Assembly: GCA_900471925.1 (NCBI GenBank)
Contig: UCGV01000011.1
Coordinates: 1 to 64,000 of the forward strand
Direction: 5' to 3'
DNA from: Hyphomicrobiales bacterium
Lineage (GTDB): Bacteria; Pseudomonadota; Alphaproteobacteria; Rhizobiales; Rhizobiaceae
Length of the DNA stretch: 64,000 bases
The stretch's first letter is position 1, and each line of letters starts with the position of its first letter. The notes beneath the pieces were generated by a model. It searched no databases and was not told the DNA's origin. It saw nothing but the letters and a program-made list of their open reading frames with translations. Positions 19,030 through 28,245 of this stretch are shown piece by piece. The position numbers and the translations under genes are program-made.

Positions 19030-19521
19030 TGGCAGCGCCCTGCGGCTGAGAACTCTTGGCTCTCACAAAGAATTTCTGTTTTTGTGAAAGGGATTCAAAT
19101 ACATGCCCCACACGAATCCCACTTCGAATCACTAAAGGGTAAGCCAAACCTCGTAAATCACCATCTCCGACTTCTGGGGATTTACTTTTACAGTCGTCCA
19201 TGCGGTGATTCGATCACCGCTAAACTCTCGTGGTGATATGCGAGAACTAGGCTGATTCTGGCATTAGCCGCAATGTTTCTCGCCTTATGCGCGAGTGCGA
19301 TCCAACAGAATTATCGGGACTAATGACGTAATTATCACAGTCCCGCCCAGAGGAGCGGCGTAAGAATCGCCGCCGGAAGCACATTTCAAGCATTTTAGGG
19401 CAGAGCATTATTTCTCTACTGGAGAAATACTTGTGCCTTTATGCTTGTGCCGGCTTCGAGCAGCAGAACGAATAGATCGCTTGAGTATCGGAAGGTTTCT
19501 ACACCGCAATTCTCTGTAACG
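19030..19521 (-). promoter_or_regulatory. Long hairpin-rich region upstream of visN
   Basis: No gene is seen in these roughly 490 bases. Several perfect inverted repeats occur: GCGGTGAT/ATCACCGC (19202-19220), CGGGACT/AGTCCCG (19315-19345), GCGGCG/CGCCGC (19355-19373) and TATTTCTC/GAGAAATA (19409-19429). The region must hold the visNR promoter. The hairpins could form a structured leader, be operator sites, or mark a small RNA gene. Confidence 0.5.
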
Positions 19522-19548
19522 AAAAGCCGGCTCCTGGGAAGCCGGCTT
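19521..19548 (-). terminator. Second terminator-like hairpin downstream of fliF
   Basis: The stem AAGCCGGCT/AGCCGGCTT with a 7-base loop is followed on the minus strand by TTTC, so the T run is short. It lies about 50 bases past the stronger terminator at 19599 and may act as a backup stop between the che-fliF transcript and visN. Confidence 0.55.
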
Positions 19549-19598
19549 CAACTGGCGGTAACGCTGTCGTGATCGTATAGGGATGTTCGATCAAAGAG

Positions 19599-19623
19599 AA
19601 AGGGCCGGTTCCCCGGCCCTTTT
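19599..19623 (-). terminator. Terminator of the che-fliF operon
   Basis: The 10-base stem AAAGGGCCGG/CCGGCCCTTT with a TTCC loop begins two bases after the fliF stop codon. Read on the minus strand the stem ends in CCCTTT followed by CTCTTTG. It is symmetric and could work in both directions. Confidence 0.8.
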
Positions 19624-19624
19624 A

Positions 19625-21325
19625 TCATGCTGCTTCGTCGATGGCCCATTTCCTGAGGATCTTTGCGGCGCGTTCCTCGTTGATCTCGACCATGCGCGCA
19701 AGCTTGCGTTCCGGGCCTTCCTTGACGCGACGGTTGAAGTTGCCGTCGTCGTCGCCAAGGCTGAGCAGGTCCTCGGTACTGTCGAAGCCGAAGTCCGAGC
19801 CGAAGCCGTCCATGAGCGAGCTGCCCGGGGCAGACCCCGCCGGAGCGAAATCCGGCAGTTCGAGGCCCGCCGATTCGGGCGTCGAATCTCCGAGCGCAAC
19901 GGTGGAGGAGGAAGAGCCTGCGCCGTTGACGGTGCGGATAAGAGGACGAACACCCATCCAGACCACCACGAAGGCGACTGCGACGAAGGCCAGCGAGTTG
20001 ATGATGCCGGCAAGGTTGCGGCTCAGCATATCCATGACGTGGATACCGCTGTTGGCATCGTCGAGCAGCTGGTTTTCGAGGAAGTCCATGGCGGTGACAG
20101 TGACGACGTCGCCACGGCTGGTATCGAGGCCGGCGGCCGAGGCGACGATCTTCTGCATTTCAGCAAGATAGGCGTCGATCTTCGCCTGGTCGGCAGGCTC
20201 GCCCACCATCTTGGCGATGCGGCCCTTGTTGACGACGACGGCGACCGAGAGTTTTTCGACCTTGTAGCTGTTACGCGTTGTGGCCGTGGTCTTGCTGTTG
20301 ATTTCGTAGTTGGTCTGCTCTTCGCGCTTGTCGGACTTGTCCTGCGACTGCGGGCCGCCAGCGCCGCCGGCCTGAGGTGCAGCCTGCGGAATGTTCTGCT
20401 CGACAGTCGTCGCATTGTCGGAAGCGTTCTGCTGCGACTGGTTCGCTTCCTTGGTGGAACGGACCGAGCGCTCGACCTTGGATTCCGGATCGTAAGTGGT
20501 TTCCTGAATCTGCTGGGCATCCGTGTTCAGATTGGCCGTCACGCTGGAACGGAAGTTGTCCATGCCGAGGAAGGGAGCGAGCGCCTTGTCGATATTCGAT
20601 TCGACTTCCTGCTGGACGTTCTGGACGATGTTGAGCGAGCGGTTGAGCGTGCCGTTGGCGGCGTCATCGCCGGAGGCGAGAAGCTGGCCGGCCGAATCGA
20701 GGATCGTCACGTCAGCGACATCGAGCCCCGGCACGGCCGAGGCGACGAGATGGCGGATAGAGGTGGCGGCATTTCGTCCTGTCGCGGCACTGGCGCGAAT
20801 CATGACCGATGCCGTCGGCTTCTGTTCGGCTTTCCGGAAGTTGCCGACCTCTGGCATGACGATATGGACGCGCGCGGCGGTAATGCCGGAGATCGACTGG
20901 ATGGTGCGGGCGATTTCGCCTTCGAGGGCGCGGACGCGGGTCACTTCCTGCATGAAGGAGGTGAGGCCGAGAGAGCCGACATTGTCGAAGAGCTCATAGC
21001 CGGCATTGGCGCTGTTCGGCAGGCCGCGTTCGGCAAGCAGCAGACGGGCCTTGCCCGTCATGCCCGCCGGTACGGTGATGCTGGAACCGTCAGACCCGAC
21101 CTGGAAATCCACATTGCTTTCAGCGAGGGCCATGCTGATCTGATTGAGATCAGTCGTCTCCAGGCCGACATAAAGCGTTTCCTGGGCCGGTTTGTTGACG
21201 AAAATTGCCGCCGCCAGGATGATTGCGATAGAACCGACGCCGACCCCACCAAGGATCATCAAGCGCGTCCGCCCAAGCGAACCAAAGTTCTTAATAATCT
21301 GAACTAATTGATTTAACAGATTCAT
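19625..21325 (-). CDS. fliF: Flagellar MS-ring protein FliF
   Basis: FliF forms the MS ring, the platform on which the flagellum is built. The 566-residue protein has an N-terminal membrane helix (LMILGGVGVGSIAIILAAAI), the YscJ-type ring-building domain (LYVGLETTDLNQISMALAES, TRVRALEGEIARTIQSI, ARVHIVMPE), a Gln/Ala-rich periplasmic linker (residues about 290-340), a second helix (INSLAFVAVAFVVVWMGVRP) and a cytoplasmic FliG-binding tail (KLARMVEINEERAAKILRKW). It is the last gene of the che operon. Confidence 0.97.
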   Translation of the reverse strand: MNLLNQLVQIIKNFGSLGRTRLMILGGVGVGSIAIILAAAIFVNKPAQETLYVGLETTDLNQISMALAESNVDFQVGSDGSSITVPAGMTGKARLLLAERGLPNSANAGYELFDNVGSLGLTSFMQEVTRVRALEGEIARTIQSISGITAARVHIVMPEVGNFRKAEQKPTASVMIRASAATGRNAATSIRHLVASAVPGLDVADVTILDSAGQLLASGDDAANGTLNRSLNIVQNVQQEVESNIDKALAPFLGMDNFRSSVTANLNTDAQQIQETTYDPESKVERSVRSTKEANQSQQNASDNATTVEQNIPQAAPQAGGAGGPQSQDKSDKREEQTNYEINSKTTATTRNSYKVEKLSVAVVVNKGRIAKMVGEPADQAKIDAYLAEMQKIVASAAGLDTSRGDVVTVTAMDFLENQLLDDANSGIHVMDMLSRNLAGIINSLAFVAVAFVVVWMGVRPLIRTVNGAGSSSSTVALGDSTPESAGLELPDFAPAGSAPGSSLMDGFGSDFGFDSTEDLLSLGDDDGNFNRRVKEGPERKLARMVEINEERAAKILRKWAIDEAA

Positions 21326-21438
21326 TCTGTTCTCGCACGATCGTCAAAGACAAAGCAGGCTTATTGCCTCATTTGACGAATAGACGCCGAAACTTGTGCG
21401 AGCGTTTCGTTCAGCGCAGCAGGGAAAGAATTAAACTA

Positions 21439-21828
21439 TCAGAAGAAATCGAAGTCGCCGGCAGCCTTGCTGAGCGGCTGGGAATGGCCGTGGCGGGTGC
21501 CGCCGGCGAGCGCCTTCTGCATTTCGGCAAGCTTGACGAGGCTCAGAGCAGTCGCGACATCGATCGACCAGCCTTGCGGAATTTCGCCGGTGATCGTGTC
21601 GATGAATTCGGCCAGACCGCGTGACTTCTGCACCGCGAGATCGATGCCCTGCATCACCTTCATGCTGTCGGGAGAGTTGAGGATCTCGGAGCCGCCGAGT
21701 TCCAGCAACTGCGGTTCGATCCGCTCGATCAGGTAGGCAACGTCATGAAGCTCGGAAACAATGCGCATCAATATGTCGCTCAGCGCCTCCACCGGCGCCG
21801 GCGGCTCGATGATCGGTGTAAAAGTCAT
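21439..21828 (-). CDS. cheT: Chemotaxis protein CheT
   Basis: This small protein (129 residues from the ATG at 21828, with a GAGG site) lies between cheD and fliF, where S. meliloti has cheT. The open frame can be extended to 21930, but the extra residues overlap cheD and look spurious. The protein is soluble and mostly helical. It contains D63-x-x-x-Q67 within GIDLAVQKSRGLAEF, the same spacing as the catalytic Asp/Gln pair of the CheZ phosphatase. From memory, S. meliloti CheT has been linked to signal termination and adaptation. The position-based identification is firm; the biochemical role is not shown by sequence alone. Confidence 0.8.
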   Translation of the reverse strand: MTFTPIIEPPAPVEALSDILMRIVSELHDVAYLIERIEPQLLELGGSEILNSPDSMKVMQGIDLAVQKSRGLAEFIDTITGEIPQGWSIDVATALSLVKLAEMQKALAGGTRHGHSQPLSKAAGDFDFF

Positions 21829-21844
21829 ATAATAATCCTCGCCA

Positions 21845-22399
21845 TTAAAAGAATTCGATACTGGTCTCGGCGGGCTTCTGCGGAGCGGCGGGACGCTGCT
21901 CGAGAGCGACGGTTTTCTGCGTTTCGGCACCGGTCAGGGGGTACTGCCGGGCCCGGCCGGAAACCGGCCAGTACTCGATCTTGCGTCCGTGCTCACCGCC
22001 GGTGCTGGAGCCGACCACCGGAATGCCTTCATCGCGGAGGAACTGCACGGCGAAGGCCGCGTTCTGCTCACCAACATTCGAAAATGTCGAGATCGTCTTC
22101 GCGCCTCCGAAGATCTTGGCCTCCAGCCGGTCGCGCCGGGCGCCCTTTTTCAGGAGGCCGTTGATCAGCAGTTCCATCAGATGCACGCCGTAGCGCGTGG
22201 CATCGCCTCCAGTCATCGGGGTGTTGCCCGTCCCCGGCAGCAGGAAGTGGTTCATGCCGCCGACACCAGCGACGGGATCTCTCAGGCAGGCTGCCACGCA
22301 CGAGCCAAGGATCGTCGTGAGCACCGCATCCGGATCGCTCAAGACCTTATATTCACCCTGAATAATGTGCACGCGGCGAACCGCACCCTCGGTGATCAT
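21845..22399 (-). CDS. cheD: Chemoreceptor glutamine deamidase CheD
   Basis: CheD deamidates glutamines on chemoreceptors. The 184-residue protein has the catalytic cysteine in [14 protein letters not shown] and the histidine in [10 protein letters not shown], followed by [20 protein letters not shown] and [11 protein letters not shown], all typical. A Pro/Ala-rich tail of about 25 residues ends in SIEFF. It overlaps the end of cheY2 by four bases and is followed by cheT. Confidence 0.95.
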   Translation of the reverse strand: MITEGAVRRVHIIQGEYKVLSDPDAVLTTILGSCVAACLRDPVAGVGGMNHFLLPGTGNTPMTGGDATRYGVHLMELLINGLLKKGARRDRLEAKIFGGAKTISTFSNVGEQNAAFAVQFLRDEGIPVVGSSTGGEHGRKIEYWPVSGRARQYPLTGAETQKTVALEQRPAAPQKPAETSIEFF

Positions 22400-22785
22400 T
22401 TCAGGGCTCCAAACACGGCTTCGATAGCCGCTTTCATCTTTTCGATGGTAAAGGGCTTGGCGAGCACGTTGTTTGCACCGAGCTGGGCGGCTTTCGTAAC
22501 CAGCGCACGGTCGCCCTGTGCGGTAAGGATGATGAAGGCGGCCTTCTTGGTGTTCGGGTTGGCGCGCACGGCCTGCAGGAAGCCGATGCCATCCATCTTC
22601 GGCATGTTGAAGTCCGAGATGACGAGATGGTGAGGCTGTTCGGCCATGATCTTCATGCCCTGCTCACCGTCGCCGGCAGAGGTGATCTGCTTGAAGCCGA
22701 GCTGCGTCAGCGCGTCACTGAGCAGCAGGCGACTGGTAACCTGATCGTCTACGATCAGAACTTTGATTTTCTCCGCGATCGACAT
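22396..22785 (-). CDS. cheY2: Chemotaxis response regulator CheY2
   Basis: CheY2 is the main motor-controlling response regulator in rhizobia. The 129-residue receiver domain has the acidic pair D13/D14 in LIVDD, phospho-acceptor D58 in [13 protein letters not shown]88 and K110 in LAKPF. It lies between cheB and cheD; its ATG overlaps the cheB stop (TAATG). Assignment as CheY2 rather than CheY1 follows the S. meliloti order. Confidence 0.93.
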   Translation of the reverse strand: MSIAEKIKVLIVDDQVTSRLLLSDALTQLGFKQITSAGDGEQGMKIMAEQPHHLVISDFNMPKMDGIGFLQAVRANPNTKKAAFIILTAQGDRALVTKAAQLGANNVLAKPFTIEKMKAAIEAVFGALK

Positions 22786-23831
22786 TATTCGGTCCCTTCC
22801 TTTCGGGCGGCTGTCATTTTCAGTATTTCTTCGCCGATAGCAGCAAGCGGGAGCTGCTGCTCAACTGCGCCAAGTTCGTAGGCAACTCTTGGCATTCCGT
22901 AAACAACGCAGGTTTTTTCGTTCTGACCGAGCGTTCTTGCCCCTGCGTGTCGCATTTTTAACAGTCCGGCAGCCCCATCGCGGCCCATACCGGTCAGGAT
23001 CGCACCAACGGCATTGCGTCCGGCGAGCTCGGCAACCGAATCGAAGAGCACATCGACGGACGGACGATGCCCGTTGACGGGCGGCCGTTCGACCAGCCGG
23101 CAGCAGGGTGCCGATGCATTGGCAACCTGCAGATGACGGTCACCACCAGGTGCCAGGTAGACCTTGCCGATCTCCAGGCGCGCACCGTCGGTCGCTTCCT
23201 CGACAACAGGCGCACAGAGCCGGTTCAGGCGTTCGGCGAAGCTCTTCGTGAAGGTCGGCGGCATATGCTGGGTGATGACGGTCGGCGGGCAGTTGGCCGG
23301 GAATTTCTGCAACACGGCGATCAGGGCTTCCACGCCACCGGTCGACGAACCGATTGCGACGATCTTGCGGCCGACGCGGAAGTCGGCGACGGCCGGTGGC
23401 GGCGTTACGACGGTCTTCGCCGGCTGGACAAAGCTACGTTGCGTGCGGGCGGCGGCTTTGACCTTCTCGGCGAGGTCGCCGAAAGGACGCGGCTCACCCG
23501 GCTGCGGCTTGCCGACGCAATCGAAGGCGCCGATTTCAAGGGCGGCAAGCGTGGCCTCCGCGCCGCGGTGCGTCATGGTCGAAACCATGATGACCGGCAT
23601 CGGACGCAGCGTCATGATCTTTTCCAGGAAGTCGAGGCCGTTCATGTTCGGCATCTCGATATCCAGAGTGAGGACATCAGGGTTCAACCGCTTGATGGCC
23701 TCACGCGCTTCCAGAGCGTCGCCGGCCTGCCCGATGACGCTGACTTCGGGGTCAGCACTCAGGACGGCCGTGATCAGGCCGCGCATGGTCGGCGAGTCGT
23801 CAACAACGAGAACTCTTGCCGGAGCGCTCAT
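22785..23831 (-). CDS. cheB: Chemoreceptor methylesterase/deamidase CheB
   Basis: CheB removes methyl groups from chemoreceptors when phosphorylated by CheA. The ATG at 23831 (ATGA overlap with the cheR stop) gives 348 residues; a longer frame into cheR is a shadow. The receiver domain has D11/D12 and phospho-acceptor D57 ([15 protein letters not shown]). The esterase domain has the catalytic serine in AIGSSTGG, histidine in TQHMPP and aspartate in LTGMGRDGA. Confidence 0.96.
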   Translation of the reverse strand: MSAPARVLVVDDSPTMRGLITAVLSADPEVSVIGQAGDALEAREAIKRLNPDVLTLDIEMPNMNGLDFLEKIMTLRPMPVIMVSTMTHRGAEATLAALEIGAFDCVGKPQPGEPRPFGDLAEKVKAAARTQRSFVQPAKTVVTPPPAVADFRVGRKIVAIGSSTGGVEALIAVLQKFPANCPPTVITQHMPPTFTKSFAERLNRLCAPVVEEATDGARLEIGKVYLAPGGDRHLQVANASAPCCRLVERPPVNGHRPSVDVLFDSVAELAGRNAVGAILTGMGRDGAAGLLKMRHAGARTLGQNEKTCVVYGMPRVAYELGAVEQQLPLAAIGEEILKMTAARKEGTE

Positions 23832-24739
23832 GCCTTCCTCCCAAGACCCTTGGTCGTATAGCGATAGGTGGTGATGCCGATATTGTCGAAGACGTTCTTG
23901 GCTTCGCCCGAAACGCGCTCGGAATGGCCGATATAGAGATGGCCGCCTTCCGGCAGAAGGCCGGCGAAACGCTGCCAGATCTTCATCTGCGTCGGCTCGT
24001 CGAAATAGATGACGACGTTGCGGCAGAAAATGACGTCGAACTTGCCCTTGAATGGCCACTGGGCCATCAGGTTCAGCTCGTTATAGGTGATCAGCCGCTT
24101 GACCCGGTCATCGACCTGGAACTTGCGGCGGCCCTGCATCTCCACCTCGGTGAACCATTGCTTGCGCATGGCGGGCGAGACGGTTTCGAGAGCATTTTCG
24201 TCATAGGCGCCGGCCCGGGCGATCGCCAGGATCTTCGGGTCGATATCGGTCGCGAGGATCCTGAAGTCGTAGTCGGCGATGTTGGGCATCATCGACAGCA
24301 CGGTGAGCGCGATCGAATAAGGCTCCTGGCCATCCGACGATGCCGCCGACCAGATGCGGACACGGCCTCCGGAGCGCGCCCGATTCAGGAGATCCGGCAG
24401 AACATGATCACGCAAATGCTCGAAATGATGGTTCTCGCGGAAAAAGCGGGTGAAGTTGGTCGTCAGATGCGACAGCATCTCGCGACGCGGTGCCGCGCCG
24501 GCGGGCGAGGCGACAAGTGCGCAATATTCGCGGAAGCCGGAAAGGCCGAGACTGCGGATATGCTTCGACAGACGCGAATAGACCAGCGAAGCTTTTGTCT
24601 CGTTGAGATAGATGCCCGCATCCGCATAGATCATGGCAGCGATTTCCGTGAGGTCGCGGCGCGTCAGCGGGTATTCGCCGCTCGCCAGAACCTCGTCGGA
24701 ACCGGATTGCCTCTGATCTTTTACGCCAAGTGCACTCAT
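23828..24739 (-). CDS. cheR: Chemoreceptor methyltransferase CheR
   Basis: CheR methylates chemoreceptor glutamates using S-adenosylmethionine. The 303-residue protein has the N-terminal helical domain ([20 protein letters not shown]), the motif [12 protein letters not shown], the SAM-binding block [18 protein letters not shown] and the [17 protein letters not shown] segment, then [11 protein letters not shown]. All hallmarks are intact. It overlaps cheW upstream and cheB downstream by four bases each. Confidence 0.96.
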   Translation of the reverse strand: MSALGVKDQRQSGSDEVLASGEYPLTRRDLTEIAAMIYADAGIYLNETKASLVYSRLSKHIRSLGLSGFREYCALVASPAGAAPRREMLSHLTTNFTRFFRENHHFEHLRDHVLPDLLNRARSGGRVRIWSAASSDGQEPYSIALTVLSMMPNIADYDFRILATDIDPKILAIARAGAYDENALETVSPAMRKQWFTEVEMQGRRKFQVDDRVKRLITYNELNLMAQWPFKGKFDVIFCRNVVIYFDEPTQMKIWQRFAGLLPEGGHLYIGHSERVSGEAKNVFDNIGITTYRYTTKGLGRKA

Positions 24740-25203
24740 GCGGCTTCGCTTTCGATGTCGGGGAACAGGGCTTCGAGCTCGATCAAGCAGATCATGCGCT
24801 TCTCGATCGACAGAATGCCGCGGGCGAACTGGCGCTGGAGGTCCGAAGAGATCTCCGGCGTCGGCTGGATGTCACTGTCCGTGACCGTCAGGATGTCAGA
24901 GACCGCGTCGACCAGCAGGCCCACCACCTTATGGTGGACCTGGGCGACGATGATGACGTGGCGGGCACTCGGATCGGTCGGCTTCATGCCGAGCCGGGCC
25001 GACAGATCGATGATCGGCAGCACCGCACCGCGCAGGTTGATGACGCCCACCATATAGGATGGCGAGTGCGGCATTCCGGTCGCCGGGGTCCAGCCCCGGA
25101 TCTCGCGGACCGCCATGATGTTCACGCAGAATTCCTGATCGCCGATGCGAAAAGCGATGAGCTCGTTTCCGCCGAGGGTCAGATTTTTTGCCGTGTACGA
25201 CAT
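24736..25203 (-). CDS. cheW: Chemotaxis coupling protein CheW
   Basis: CheW couples CheA to receptors. The 155-residue protein shows the family pattern [54 protein letters not shown] and [13 protein letters not shown]. It starts six bases after cheA ends and overlaps cheR. Confidence 0.95.
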   Translation of the reverse strand: MSYTAKNLTLGGNELIAFRIGDQEFCVNIMAVREIRGWTPATGMPHSPSYMVGVINLRGAVLPIIDLSARLGMKPTDPSARHVIIVAQVHHKVVGLLVDAVSDILTVTDSDIQPTPEISSDLQRQFARGILSIEKRMICLIELEALFPDIESEAA

Positions 25204-25209
25204 TGCCTC

Positions 25210-27504
25210 TTATCCTACTGCCGCCAGAGACATTTCAGCCTTCAGGGACTGACCGCGCGAGGCGCCGACCACTGCGTCCACGTCCAGGATGAGAGCCACG
25301 CGGCCGTCACCAAGGATGGTTGCTGCGGCGATGCCCGGAACGTGGGTGTAGTTCGCTTCCAGGCTCTTGATGACGACCTGGCGCTGGCCCTGGATCGCAT
25401 CGACCATGAGCGCGCGCTGACCGCCGCCTTCGGATTCGACGAGAAGGGCGACACCTTCGACCGGATTGGCCTGGGTGGCACGGAAGTTCAGGATGCGACC
25501 GACATCGACCAGCGGGCAGAAGGAGTTGCGGATCGAGATCAAGCGGTGGCTCGCACCGAAGGAGTGGATCGCGGCTGCTTCCGGCTGCAGGGTCTCGACG
25601 ATGGCCGTTAGCGGCACGACCAGCGTCTGGCCGGCGACCGTGACCACCATGCCGTCGAGAACCGCGAGCGTCAGCGGAAGGCTCATCGTGAAGACCGAAC
25701 CGTGGCCGGGCTTCGAGGTGATGTTGATACGACCGCCGAGTGCCTGGATGGAGCGCTTGACGACGTCCATGCCGACGCCGCGGCCGGAAATGTCGGAGAT
25801 CTTGTCGGCCGTGGAGAAGCCCGGCAGGAAGATCAGGTTGTCGATTTCCTCGTCCGACAGGTTGGCGTCGGCCGGGATGAGGTCGTTCTGGATCGCCTTC
25901 TGGCGAACCTTTTCGCGGTTGATACCGGCGCCGTCGTCGGCCAGTTCGATCAGGATGCGACCCGAACGGTGCTTAGCCGTGAGGCGGACCGTGCCTTCGG
26001 TGTTCTTGCCGGCGGCGGAACGCTTTTCAGGCGTTTCGATACCGTGGTCGACGGCATTACGGATCATGTGCGTCAGCGGCTCGGCCAGCTTGTCGATGAC
26101 CGTCTTGTCCACTTCGGTGTTTTCACCTTCGGTGATCAGGCGGATCGACTTGCCGGTCATGTCGGCGATTTCGCGAACGATACGCGACATGCGCTGGAAG
26201 ACCGGCTTCACCGGCTGGGCGCGGATCGCCATGACCGAGTCCTGGATCTCACGGGTGAGCTGCTGCAGCTCTTCGAGGCCCATGTTGATCGAGGATGTGC
26301 CGGTCGTGTCGTTTTCGATGACGCTCTGGGAGAGCATCGCCTGGTTGATGACAAGCTCGCCGACGAGGTTGATCAGGCGGTCGACACGATCGAGGTCGAC
26401 GCGGATCGTCTGACCGGCACCGGCAGCGGCATTGTTCTGGGCCGCGGCATTTGCGGCGGCAGCTGCGGCGGCGGCCGATTCCTTCTTTTCGACGCGGGCA
26501 GCGGCGGCAGCCATCTGCGCGACGTTGGTTGCCGTTTCAGCGGCAGCGACGGCAGCGGCCGCATCGCTCGCCTTCGTCTCGGCGGCAGGCGCTTCGTCGG
26601 CGCCACCATCGTCGAGGATCGAAAGATCGAACGGAACCGGGATCATCGGCAGTTCGTCGTTGGTGTCGCCCGGCTTGCTGTCTTCCGCCGGCCTTACGGT
26701 CAGGTCGCAATCCCATTCGGCGAATTCGAAGACCGTGCGGATGGCGTCTTCACCCTTGTCGGTCTTGAGCGTGACGTTCCAGAAGAAATAGGCGCCTTCC
26801 GGATCGAGCTCGTCGAGACCCGGAAGGGCATCGGCGTTGCAATAAATGCTCATCTCGCCCAGGCGGGAGAGATCGCGCAGCAGGAGCGTCGCGTCATTGC
26901 CCTTCGAGTAGAGTTCGAAGCGCGGCTTGAAGGTGATTTCGAAAGCCGGCAGATCGATCGGCATCTCTTCGCCGTCGAAACCGTCGAAGGAGAAGGGGAT
27001 CGGCTGGAAGCCGCTTTCGTCGGTGGGCTTGGGAGCCGGGGCTGCGGCAACCGGAGCGGGGGCAGCCTTCGGCGCCGGCTTCGGTGCAGGTGCCTCAGCT
27101 GCCGCCGAGGGCGACGGCAGTTCGCCATTGGCGAGCGCTTCCAGTTCCTTGACGAGGCCGCGGCTTCTGCTTTCATCGACGCTGCCGCCATCACGGGCAG
27201 CGTTGGTCAGGTCGGCGAGAACGTCGGCCGACTTCAGCATGACCTTCAGGACATCCTGGGTAGGCTCAAGCTTGTTGGAACGAACGCAATCAAGTGTGGT
27301 CTCAAAGACGTGGGCGAAGGCGACAAGGTCATCCAGGCCAAAGGCGCCGGCACCGCCCTTGATCGAATGGACCGCACGGAACACCGCGTTGACGGTTTCC
27401 GGATCGCGATCGCCATCATTCATTTTCAGGAGACCGGATTCCAGTTCGGCGAGCTGTTCCTCGCACTCCTGGAAAAAGATCTCTTTGATTTCGTTCATAT
27501 CCAT
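25210..27504 (-). CDS. cheA: Chemotaxis histidine kinase CheA
   Basis: CheA is the central kinase. The 764-residue protein has a P1 Hpt domain with phospho-acceptor histidine 46 (FRAVHSIKGGAGAFGLDDL), an Ala/Pro-rich linker and P2-like region, a second Ala-rich linker, the P3 dimerisation helices (VDRLINLVGELVINQAMLSQ), the P4 ATP domain (HMIRNAVDHGIETPEKR, LADDGAGINREKV, GRGVGMDVVKRSI) and the CheW-like P5 domain to the end. The linkers around residues 140-170 and 300-370 are unusually rich in Ala and Pro, probably flexible. Confidence 0.97.
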   Translation of the reverse strand: MDMNEIKEIFFQECEEQLAELESGLLKMNDGDRDPETVNAVFRAVHSIKGGAGAFGLDDLVAFAHVFETTLDCVRSNKLEPTQDVLKVMLKSADVLADLTNAARDGGSVDESRSRGLVKELEALANGELPSPSAAAEAPAPKPAPKAAPAPVAAAPAPKPTDESGFQPIPFSFDGFDGEEMPIDLPAFEITFKPRFELYSKGNDATLLLRDLSRLGEMSIYCNADALPGLDELDPEGAYFFWNVTLKTDKGEDAIRTVFEFAEWDCDLTVRPAEDSKPGDTNDELPMIPVPFDLSILDDGGADEAPAAETKASDAAAAVAAAETATNVAQMAAAAARVEKKESAAAAAAAANAAAQNNAAAGAGQTIRVDLDRVDRLINLVGELVINQAMLSQSVIENDTTGTSSINMGLEELQQLTREIQDSVMAIRAQPVKPVFQRMSRIVREIADMTGKSIRLITEGENTEVDKTVIDKLAEPLTHMIRNAVDHGIETPEKRSAAGKNTEGTVRLTAKHRSGRILIELADDGAGINREKVRQKAIQNDLIPADANLSDEEIDNLIFLPGFSTADKISDISGRGVGMDVVKRSIQALGGRINITSKPGHGSVFTMSLPLTLAVLDGMVVTVAGQTLVVPLTAIVETLQPEAAAIHSFGASHRLISIRNSFCPLVDVGRILNFRATQANPVEGVALLVESEGGGQRALMVDAIQGQRQVVIKSLEANYTHVPGIAAATILGDGRVALILDVDAVVGASRGQSLKAEMSLAAVG

Positions 27505-27523
27505 AGGAGCAAATCCTGGGCTT

Positions 27524-27889
27524 TTAAGCGGTTACACGCTCGATGGCATCGATCAGCTTGGCGGGGTCGAAGGGCTTGACGATCCAACCGGTGGCACCGG
27601 CCTGACGGGCGCGGTTCTTCTTTTCTGCGTCGCTTTCGGTGGTCAGCACCAGGATCGGGATCGCACGGTACTTTTCGTTGCGGCGTACGCCTTCGATGAA
27701 GCCGAAGCCATCGAGGCGCGGCATGTTGATGTCGGTGACGATGACATCGGGATTGGATTCCTCGAGAACTTCGAGGCCCTCAACGCCGTCTTCAGCCTGG
27801 ATCGTCTCGAAGCCCGCATTGTTCAGCGTTACGAGAAGCATGTTACGGATGGTGCGGGAATCGTCCACCGTCAGTACTTTTTTCTTCAT
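27524..27889 (-). CDS. cheY1: Chemotaxis response regulator CheY1
   Basis: CheY1 acts as a phosphate sink in S. meliloti, drawing phosphate from CheY2 back through CheA. The ATG at 27889 gives 121 residues of receiver domain with D9/D10 in LTVDDSRTIRNML, phospho-acceptor D53 in VTDINMPRLDG, T83/T84 and K105 in WIVKPF. The four-base overlap with cheS supports this start over the longer frame. Confidence 0.93.
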   Translation of the reverse strand: MKKKVLTVDDSRTIRNMLLVTLNNAGFETIQAEDGVEGLEVLEESNPDVIVTDINMPRLDGFGFIEGVRRNEKYRAIPILVLTTESDAEKKNRARQAGATGWIVKPFDPAKLIDAIERVTA

Positions 27890-28182
27890 TGCCGGATCTC
27901 CTTGGCAAGCAGATGGTCGATGTTGACGCCAACCAACTGCATGGTTTTCGTGAATGCGTCGGACACCTTCGCGAAGGTGAACGACTGCTTGTCCTGGTCC
28001 CACGTCTTCTCGGCGGCCATCAAAACCTGGGCGCACAGAGCGCCGATGCGTTCGACGGACGAAGCGTCGACCGCCAGAGGGTTGCCTCGCATGGAGAGAA
28101 GCTTGTCGCGCAATGCGGAAGCCTCATTGAGATCAAGAACCGCCGGTAATTCCAGCGTCTTGCCACTCTTCTTTGCTGCCAT
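27886..28182 (-). CDS. cheS: Chemotaxis STAS-domain protein CheS
   Basis: This 98-residue protein is a single STAS-like domain (LELPAVLDLNEASALRDKLL, NPLAVDASSVERIGALCAQV). In S. meliloti the equivalent gene, between icpA and cheY1, encodes CheS. From memory CheS binds CheA and speeds loss of phosphate from CheY1, replacing the missing CheZ. The position here is identical, and the gene overlaps cheY1 by four bases. Confidence 0.88.
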   Translation of the reverse strand: MAAKKSGKTLELPAVLDLNEASALRDKLLSMRGNPLAVDASSVERIGALCAQVLMAAEKTWDQDKQSFTFAKVSDAFTKTMQLVGVNIDHLLAKEIRQ

Positions 28183-28245
28183 CAGCTTTTCCTTGTCCCC
28201 TTGTCCCCGACCCGCGAAAGCGAGCCGACGTCATAATCTGATAGG

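Noticed and set aside
23832..24059. Upstream extension of cheB
   Set aside because: The extra 76 residues are cheR read in another frame. The ATGA overlap at 23831 gives a normal CheB.
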